NCBI RefSeq assembly: GCF_010500815.1
Contig: NZ_JAAAMG010000001.1
Location: 186,001 to 250,000 of the forward strand
Source of the DNA: Jiella pacifica
Lineage (GTDB): Bacteria > Pseudomonadota > Alphaproteobacteria > Rhizobiales > Rhizobiaceae
DNA: 64,000 nucleotides
Direction: 5' to 3'
This document shows positions 58,886-64,000 of the stretch, one piece after another. Positions within the stretch are counted from its first letter, which is position 1; each line of letters begins with the position of its first letter. The position numbers and the translations under genes are program-made. A model generated the notes under the pieces. The model was given only the letters and a program-made list of their open reading frames with translations. It was not told the DNA's origin and did not search any database.

Positions 58886-59807
58886 GGAAATTGATCGCAG
58901 AATCAAGATTCGCCATTTGCGTACATTCGTCGAAGTTGCACGCAGCGCCAGTGTCGGAAGGGCCGCGGAACTGATGCATGTCTCCCAGCCGGCGGTTTCC
59001 AAGACGCTGGCGGAACTGGAATCGGTACTCGGCGCGCGGCTGATGGAACGCAATCGCAGCGGGGTCTCCCTGACGCCTGTCGGCCAGATGTTTCACGCCT
59101 ATGCAAGTTCCAGCCTGGCGGCGCTGCGGCAAGGGATCGAGGGGGTTTCCGAGACGCTTGCGGCCGGAGGACTGCGCCTCTCGATCGGCGCCTTGCCGTC
59201 GGTCGCCGCGCGCATCGTTCCAGACTCGGCGGTGGAGATGGGCCGCGTCGCACCGGAAGTTGGGCTCGCAATCGTAACTGGACCGAATGGTTATCTTCTC
59301 TCGGAGCTTGCAAGCGGCGCCGTCGACCTCGTCATCGGCCGGCTTGGAAATCCCGAGGTGATGGAGGGCCACAGCTTCTCGCAATTGTATTCCGAGCGGA
59401 TCTCGCTGGTGGTGCGGCCGGGCCACCCGCTGGTCGGGCGCAGCGACGTCGCTGCCATCGCCGACTATCCGATCGTCTTTCCGAACCGCGACGCGGCGAT
59501 CCGGACTTTGGCCGAGCAGTTCTTCATCGCCCAGGGGATCCGCCGGGTCGGCCACCGCATCGAAACCGTCGCGGAGACCTTCGGCCGCGCCTATGTGCGC
59601 AAGACCGACGCGGTGTGGGTGATCTCCTCCGGCGTGGTGGCGCTCGACGTCGCCGAAGGCATGCTGGTCGAACTGCCGATCGCCATGCGCGAGACCCTCG
59701 GCCCGGTCGGCCTCACCCTGCGGGGGGAGGGCGATCCCTCACCGGCGCTGCGCATGTTCATCGAGGCGGTGCGGCGGACCGTCGCGCGGCTCGAACTGGC
59801 AAGCTGA
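58884..59807 (+). CDS. pcaQ: LysR-type regulator PcaQ
   Basis: A 307-residue LysR regulator. The winged helix is IRHLRTFVEVARSASVGRAAELMHVSQPAVSKTLAELE (residues 9-46), followed by an effector domain (about 90-300). In rhizobia PcaQ activates pca genes in response to pathway intermediates such as beta-carboxy-muconate; divergent placement against pcaC supports the name. GTAGAG lies before ATG 58884. Specificity is inferred from context and N-terminal resemblance. Confidence 0.9.
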   Translation: MEIDRRIKIRHLRTFVEVARSASVGRAAELMHVSQPAVSKTLAELESVLGARLMERNRSGVSLTPVGQMFHAYASSSLAALRQGIEGVSETLAAGGLRLSIGALPSVAARIVPDSAVEMGRVAPEVGLAIVTGPNGYLLSELASGAVDLVIGRLGNPEVMEGHSFSQLYSERISLVVRPGHPLVGRSDVAAIADYPIVFPNRDAAIRTLAEQFFIAQGIRRVGHRIETVAETFGRAYVRKTDAVWVISSGVVALDVAEGMLVELPIAMRETLGPVGLTLRGEGDPSPALRMFIEAVRRTVARLELAS

Positions 59808-59853
59808 GCCGGGGCCGCCGTCCACGCAGCCGAGGCGCGGTATCGCTCGTCGC

Positions 59854-59870
59854 TTAACCCAAGGTTAACC
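59854..59870 (+). promoter_or_regulatory. Perfect CtrA-type box upstream of the lipoprotein gene
   Basis: TTAACCCAAGGTTAACC fits TTAA-N7-TTAAC, the consensus of the cell-cycle regulator CtrA, with no mismatch. It lies 35 bases before the lipoprotein start. The same sequence is also an inverted repeat (TTAACC-N3-GGTTAA), close to the published PcaQ site form of S. meliloti except for one base less of spacing, so a PcaQ role cannot be excluded. Confidence 0.5.
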
Positions 59871-59904
59871 ATAAAGCTGGAAAGTCGCCGTCAGGAGGCC
59901 CTCG

Positions 59905-60543
59905 ATGGCGGCGCGTTCACTCTTCGTCGGGATATCGATCGCTGCGGCGCTGGGCACGGCCGGCTGTGCCGCCCGGCCGACGACCTGCTACGTCACCTTG
60001 AGCGTCGGCGGGGAGCCGACCGCCGAGGCCTGCGAGACGGGCCCCGTCCTCATCGTGCGCCCGATCACCGAGACCAACGCCGCCTTTTACGTCCCACCCT
60101 ACGTTCTTGGCGCGCTGTCCTACGAGGGCTTCGTCGCACCGCCCGAACCGCAGGCGGACGAGGACGGCGCGGCGGAAGACGGGGCAGGCGAGGTTCGACG
60201 AGTTCGAGAGGGCGAGGACGGGCCGCCGGCGCCGAACGCCGCTTCCGCATTGAGGGACGCGTTGATCGGCGAGGCATTCCTGATGCCGCTGGCGAGCGAC
60301 CCGGTCATCCCGATGTCCGATGCGTTCGCCCCGGCGATGTCCGGGCAGCCTGCGGCGCCTCCCGTCGAGATCGAGACAAGCGTTGCGCCGGCAGATGACG
60401 ACGCGAGGCTCGCCCGGCTGCCGCTCGGCGCCGCGCCGCCCAACCGCATCGCTCCGGAGCATCCGCGGATCGACGGCGAGGTGCGCTATCGCAGGCCCTA
60501 TGAGGGCGTGCCTGGAATGCCTATTTCGCCGGATCTTCTATGA
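59905..60543 (+). CDS. Predicted lipoprotein, unknown family
   Basis: A 212-residue exported protein. The signal sequence ends with the lipobox LGTAGC (Cys21), so it should be lipid-anchored. A short beta-like part (ARPTTCYVTLSVGGEPTAEA, about 22-42) is followed by an acidic, Pro/Ala-rich and probably disordered stretch. I know no family. CAGGAGGCC precedes ATG 59905 and a CtrA-type box lies further upstream. Its 3' end overlaps the convergent gene by 23 bases. Confidence 0.75.
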   Translation: MAARSLFVGISIAAALGTAGCAARPTTCYVTLSVGGEPTAEACETGPVLIVRPITETNAAFYVPPYVLGALSYEGFVAPPEPQADEDGAAEDGAGEVRRVREGEDGPPAPNAASALRDALIGEAFLMPLASDPVIPMSDAFAPAMSGQPAAPPVEIETSVAPADDDARLARLPLGAAPPNRIAPEHPRIDGEVRYRRPYEGVPGMPISPDLL

Positions 60544-60937
60544 GCAGCGGCGTGCCGTCGACCAGGACGTGGCCGGGCCGAAGGGTCTGCACGACCTTCG
60601 GAGGCTTGCGCCCCGGCGCTGCGTCGACGACGATCTGGCCCTTGCGGACGTCGAAGCTGTAGTTGACCCCATTGCAGACGACCGGCGTTCCGAACGGTCC
60701 TTCCGAGAAGGAATCGAGGTTGATCGTCCGGCAGTCGCCGATGGGGGTCGAACCTCGCTTGCCCGTTGCGAGATCGATGACGATCGCATTGAGCCGGTAG
60801 CCGCCCGAAATCTCGGCAAACTCGAAGGCGGTCTCGAAGCGCGGCAGGTCGCCGGGCGGCGGAGCTGGGTCCTGCGCCGGCGAGTCGGAGAATGGGATGG
60901 CGATGGCTCCGGCGAGAAAGACGGTCTGCAGCAGCAT
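60521..60937 (-). CDS. Small exported protein, unknown
   Basis: A 138-residue protein with an N-terminal signal peptide (about 1-23, ending SPAQ) and a beta-rich remainder with two Cys (CRTIN and VVCNG) that could form a disulfide. ATG 60937 is chosen because GGGAGGAAACC stands before it; the upstream frame adds 33 unlikely residues. No family recognised. It overlaps the convergent lipoprotein gene. Confidence 0.7.
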   Translation of the reverse strand: MLLQTVFLAGAIAIPFSDSPAQDPAPPPGDLPRFETAFEFAEISGGYRLNAIVIDLATGKRGSTPIGDCRTINLDSFSEGPFGTPVVCNGVNYSFDVRKGQIVVDAAPGRKPPKVVQTLRPGHVLVDGTPLLIEDPAK

Positions 60938-61191
60938 CGCGGGTTTCCTCCCATGCGGATTGACGGTTGCTTCAGCCCGGCCGCCTGATCCTGCCCGGCT
61001 GAGACCCGCCGAGCGAAATCGACGATCGCGTTTCATGTCCGGCTGCCGAGGTGTCCGAAATTACCGAGGGCAGGACGCCGCAATCGAAACTCTGCCCGGT
61101 ACTTTCTGGCAGCGGGCGCCGGCGCCGAATTCGGCACCCTTGTTCCCCGGGCCGTCGGGCATCATGACCTGTGGCCGTGTCATCGTGAAGA

Positions 61192-61220
61192 GCGGGGGAA
61201 AACGGTTCATCCTCCCCCGC
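61192..61220 (-). terminator. Stem-loop after the 99-residue exported protein gene
   Basis: GCGGGGGA (61192-61199) pairs with TCCCCCGC (61213-61220) around 13 bases, starting 14 bases past the stop codon at 61234. No T-run follows on the minus strand, so termination is likely but not certain. Confidence 0.5.
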
Positions 61221-61233
61221 CCGATTCAGCTGC

Positions 61234-61533
61234 TTAGCAGGGGACCAGGGTGTAGTGGTCCTGTTCGACGAGCTTCTTGGTCGTAATGTACACAGCCGGG
61301 TTGCGGCGGTGATAGATGGTTGCACCGTCGGTGATGTCGCCTTCCCACGACGTACCCGAGTGCTGAACCAGCTTGCCGCGGGTGTTGTACTTGTAGAGGG
61401 AAGGGACGTATTCGACGAGGTAGCACTTGGCGCCCCGTTCATCGACTTCTTTCTTGTACCACTTGGCATCGGCGGTCCCCGCGAAGGAGACTGCGCCGGC
61501 AGCGGCGATCAGCGTGAGCAGCACTTTGCGCAT
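61234..61533 (-). CDS. Small secreted protein, unknown
   Basis: A 99-residue protein with a clear signal peptide (about 1-23, cleavage after ADA) and a compact mature part of about 75 residues rich in Tyr, Lys and Thr, with Cys at CYLVEY and at the very end (VPC), possibly a disulfide. CGGAGGCG precedes ATG 61533. The base composition of gene and upstream DNA is less GC-rich than the neighbours. No family recognised. Confidence 0.72.
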   Translation of the reverse strand: MRKVLLTLIAAAGAVSFAGTADAKWYKKEVDERGAKCYLVEYVPSLYKYNTRGKLVQHSGTSWEGDITDGATIYHRRNPAVYITTKKLVEQDHYTLVPC

Positions 61534-62356
61534 GAGAATAAACGCCTCCGTGTTCGATGTTGCGCAAGGGAAGCATTAAAGGTCTGTAAAGAAAGATCAA
61601 TACATTATCGGGATTCAGCCAGGAAAAAGCGCGATTCGCCGGTTTATGTTTCATTTCGGCACGAGCACTGTCCGATTTTGGCTCATGTCCTCGCGTCAGA
61701 TCTCATATCGATACTCGCCTTTTGCGGCGTCGCGGGAGATTTCGAGGACTACTGCTGGCCTTGACCCCAGGAAATGCGGCGCGCCGTGATTGCAGAAAAA
61801 TGCGGGTGGACGTCGAGCCGGCCGAAGGCGCAGCTGCTGCGCGTCGGCGAGATCTTCGCTCGTCGACCCGGGTTTCCAGAGGCTTGAGGTGATGGCGAGC
61901 CGTTCGCGGATGTTGCGATGCGGCACAGCGATCACACCGGCGTAGCAGCACCGCTCCATGGGGATTTGATGATACAATCTTGGAGGGAAAAAATTCTGCC
62001 CTCATCGGGCAAGCGGGATATTGTGATCTTACGGAGGGGAATCCGGCCTCGCTCCACGGCGATCTGCAGCCTGCTGGCGCGTAAGGCGGCGCCGCAAGAG
62101 CGGCGTCGGAATCCGGAAGCCCCCGGGACATGGCCGTGGCCGAGAACGGCGCGAGAACAGCAAGTGCAGCCTGCCGGAGCGAACCGACAGCCGCCGATGC
62201 GCGTCTGCGGGGCCCATCCGTGCCGATACCCAGCGGGTGGATGCCTCAGCGGCCTTGCCGCGAGGTTTCAGTTGGCATGGGCCGAGACGGGCATTCCGCT
62301 CCCGCCGGTCCGCCGGAGCTTCGGGGCAACGCCAACCGAGCGTCTGAACCGAACCG
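61534..62356. other. Gene-poor stretch of about 820 bases
   Basis: No convincing gene on either strand: open frames of up to about 150 codons exist, but their translations are low-complexity Arg/Ala/Pro sequence without ribosome sites. The first 200 bases are AT-richer and contain TTAA-N7-TAAA (61576-61590), a one-mismatch CtrA-type box about 43 bases upstream of the small secreted protein gene. I see no RNA gene, repeat or mobile-element trace. Confidence 0.55.
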
Positions 62357-63490
62357 TCATTCCTTGACGAGAATGGTCTCGCACACCTCGATGCCGAAGC
62401 CGGTCAGGCCGACATAGGCGCGCTCGTGGGTGGCGAGGACGGCGATCGAGGAGACGCCGAGATCGCGCAGGATCTGCGCGCCGATGCCTACTTCCCGCCA
62501 GCGCTGGCGGCGGATCCGGGCGCTGAGATGCCGTTCGCCGTCGGCAACCGGTTCGTCTCCTGCAGCCGGCCTCGCCTCGAGGTCGTCGATCTGCGGCGAG
62601 CGCAACAGCATCACGACGCCCTGGCCGCTCGCCTTGATCTTCTCAACCGCGACGTCGACCCAGCTTCGTCCGCCGCCGACCAGCGACAGCATGTCGAGAA
62701 CCGGCTGCTCGCGATGGATGCGGGTCGGAACCTGGTTGCGTCCGCGGACCTCGCCATGGACGAAGACGACGTGCTGGATGTCGTCGAAGGGCGTCTCATA
62801 GATGCGGATCTTGCCCGGCAGACCGGCGAGGGAAAAGTCCTCCTCGCGAACGCAGGTGACGAAGGACTCCCGGCGGATGCGATAGGAGATGAGGTCTTCG
62901 ATCGAAATGATCTTCAGCCCGTGCTCGCGGGCGAAGGGGACAAGCTCCGGCAGGCGCTTGACGGTGCCGTCGTCGTTGACGACCTCGGCGAGGACGCCGG
63001 CGGGCTCGAGGCCGGCGAGGCGGGCGAGATCGATTCCGGCCTCGGTGTGGCCGGAGCGGGTGAGGACGCCGCCTTCGCGGCCGATCAGCGGGAAGATGTG
63101 GCCGGGGCGCAGGAAGTCGCTGGGAGCGCAGTTGGTGTTGGCGAGAGCACGGCAAGTGTTGGCGCGTTCCTCGGCGGCGATGCCCGTGGTCATGCCGACC
63201 TTATAGTCGACCGAGACGGTGAAGGCGGTGCGCATCGGATCGAGATTGTTGGCGACCATCGGCGGCAGATTGAGCGTCTCGGCGCGCTGGCCGGTCATCG
63301 GAACGCAGATGATGCCGCTGGTGTGGCGGATCATGAAGGCCATCTTCTCCGCCGTCGCCTTGGACGCGGCCATGATCAGGTCGCCCTCGTTCTCGCGATC
63401 GGTGTCGTCGACGACGACGACGAGTTCACCTTCGGCGATGGCAGCGATCGCGTCTTCGATGGAATCGAGAGTGAGATCATGATCGGTCAT
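62357..63490 (-). CDS. ribB: 3,4-dihydroxy-2-butanone 4-phosphate synthase with degenerate GTP cyclohydrolase domain
   Basis: A 377-residue two-domain protein. The RibB domain (1-205) is complete: DDTDRENEGDLIMAA, TSGIICVPMTG, RPGHIFPLIGREGGVLTRSGHTEA (catalytic residues, quoted in part). The second domain (about 210-375) has the GTP cyclohydrolase II fold but lacks the zinc Cys cluster (the HSeCxxGD and RCDCG blocks read VHGEVRGRN with no Cys) and the RGIGL stretch, so it should not have cyclohydrolase activity. Such RibBX proteins are known in alphaproteobacteria. ATG 63490 begins at the usual position. Confidence 0.9.
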   Translation of the reverse strand: MTDHDLTLDSIEDAIAAIAEGELVVVVDDTDRENEGDLIMAASKATAEKMAFMIRHTSGIICVPMTGQRAETLNLPPMVANNLDPMRTAFTVSVDYKVGMTTGIAAEERANTCRALANTNCAPSDFLRPGHIFPLIGREGGVLTRSGHTEAGIDLARLAGLEPAGVLAEVVNDDGTVKRLPELVPFAREHGLKIISIEDLISYRIRRESFVTCVREEDFSLAGLPGKIRIYETPFDDIQHVVFVHGEVRGRNQVPTRIHREQPVLDMLSLVGGGRSWVDVAVEKIKASGQGVVMLLRSPQIDDLEARPAAGDEPVADGERHLSARIRRQRWREVGIGAQILRDLGVSSIAVLATHERAYVGLTGFGIEVCETILVKE

Positions 63491-63604
63491 GGTCGGTCCT
63501 GTCGGTGAGGCTGCGCTGGCGCGGGGTTGGCTCGAGAGCAATGAGGCTGGCCGGCATTTACGGCGGCAGGCCGGCAATGATCAATAAGCGGCGCTTGCCG
63601 CTCG

Positions 63605-64000
63605 CTATCCCCGGCCACGATAGGGCGGGACGCCCTGGTCCGGCAGGTAGACGCCCTCGGGTACCGGGCCGGTCTGCCAGAAGACGTCGATCGGGATGCC
63701 GCCGCGCGGATACCAGTAGCCGCCGATCCGCAGCCACAGCGGCTTCGTCGCTTTGACGATACGGCGGGCGATCATGACGGTGCAGTCCTCGTGGAAGGCG
63801 CCGTGATTGCGGAAGCTGGTCAGGAAGAGTTTCAGCGACTTCGATTCGACCAGCCGGGCGTCGGGCGCGTAGTCGATGACGATGTGGGCGAAGTCCGGCT
63901 GGCCGGTGACCGGGCAGAGCGAGGTGAATTCCGGGCAGGTGAAGCGGACGATCGCGGGGGTACCGGCGCCGCGGGCGTAGGGGACGGTTTCTAGGACGGC
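63605..64000 (-). CDS. queF: NADPH-dependent preQ0 reductase QueF (5' end outside window)
   Basis: The C-terminal 131 residues of QueF, which reduces 7-cyano-7-deazaguanine to preQ1 in queuosine synthesis. The catalytic Cys lies in [14 protein letters not shown] and the substrate/NADPH block is [22 protein letters not shown], followed by the short unimodular-type C-terminus ending PPYRGRG. The start lies beyond the right edge. It is upstream of ribB on the same strand, 114 bases away. Confidence 0.93.
   Translation of the reverse strand, partial: AVLETVPYARGAGTPAIVRFTCPEFTSLCPVTGQPDFAHIVIDYAPDARLVESKSLKLFLTSFRNHGAFHEDCTVMIARRIVKATKPLWLRIGGYWYPRGGIPIDVFWQTGPVPEGVYLPDQGVPPYRGRG

Noticed and set aside
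61703-62417. Open frames of 95-150 codons on both strands before ribB
   Set aside because: Low-complexity translations, competing frames and no initiation signals; left as non-coding.
63491-63604. Possible FMN or preQ1 riboswitch between queF and ribB
   Set aside because: The 114 bases show no matching conserved blocks.

Overview
The window is a visibly high-GC, gene-dense bacterial chromosome segment. The proteins and gene order point to an alphaproteobacterium of the order Hyphomicrobiales (Rhizobiales), perhaps near Aurantimonadaceae. Signs of this are the NYN-rpoZ-rsh and lepB-rnc-era-recO blocks, glyA-nrdR-ribD-ribE-ribH-nusB, an L21 with a helix-hairpin-helix tail, a DivL-type pseudo-kinase next to ahcY and a TsaE-AmgK fusion, a RibB with a degenerate second domain, and a PcaQ-type regulator. 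The genus is inference. I see no tRNA, rRNA, CRISPR array, insertion sequence or phage gene. Both window ends cut genes (DUF2252 on the left, queF on the right).

Layout. 1-4.1 kb: truncated DUF2252 protein, YfcE-like phosphodiesterase, CHASE4-GGDEF cyclase, family-5 uracil-DNA glycosylase, NYN protein. 4.4-11.5 kb: rpoZ, rsh (ppGpp synthase/hydrolase), DUF2062 protein, lepB, rnc, era, recO. 11.5-17 kb: MFS carrier divergent from panC-panB, then greA-like factor, RsuA-type pseudouridine synthase and RsmC-type methyltransferase. 17-20 kb: an arsenic operon read leftwards, arsR, LMW-type reductase, aqpS, arsC, arsH, with no ArsB or Acr3 pump. 20.3-21.5 kb: an orphan PvcA/Dit1 (isocyanide synthase) family gene, the most unusual gene here. 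21.8-25.4 kb: sthA divergent from gshB, then a secreted SH3 protein with an Arg/Asp/Gly tail. 25.7-34.1 kb: glyA, nrdR, riboflavin genes, nusB, an MFS carrier and hppA. 34.2-40.8 kb, leftwards: ahcY, divL-like kinase, tsaE-amgK fusion, murU-like uridylyltransferase. 41-51 kb: large secreted protein, rplU-rpmA, GNAT, DUF3833, obgE, proB, proA, nadD, rsfS, rlmH. 51.3-55.7 kb: envC, ctpA, divergent polysaccharide deacetylase. 55.8-59.8 kb: protocatechuate cluster pcaC-pcaH-pcaG-pobA divergent from pcaQ. 59.9-64 kb: three small exported proteins, an empty stretch of about 0.8 kb, ribBX and partial queF.

How the genes work together. Most of the window is housekeeping: stringent response and transcription (rpoZ, rsh, greA, nusB), ribosome and RNA maturation (rnc, era, rplU, rpmA, obgE, rsfS, rlmH, rsuA, rsmC), cofactors (pantothenate, riboflavin, NAD, glutathione, queuosine), and one-carbon/methyl cycle (glyA, ahcY). 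The envelope is represented by envC, ctpA, the deacetylase and the AmgK-MurU recycling pair. Accessory functions are arsenic detoxification, 4-hydroxybenzoate/protocatechuate catabolism and the isocyanide-synthase-like gene. A cell-cycle theme appears in the DivL-like kinase (Tyr in place of the phosphoacceptor His), GANTC methylation sites in its leader, and one perfect and two near CtrA-type boxes. All functional calls come from reading motifs; no database search was possible.
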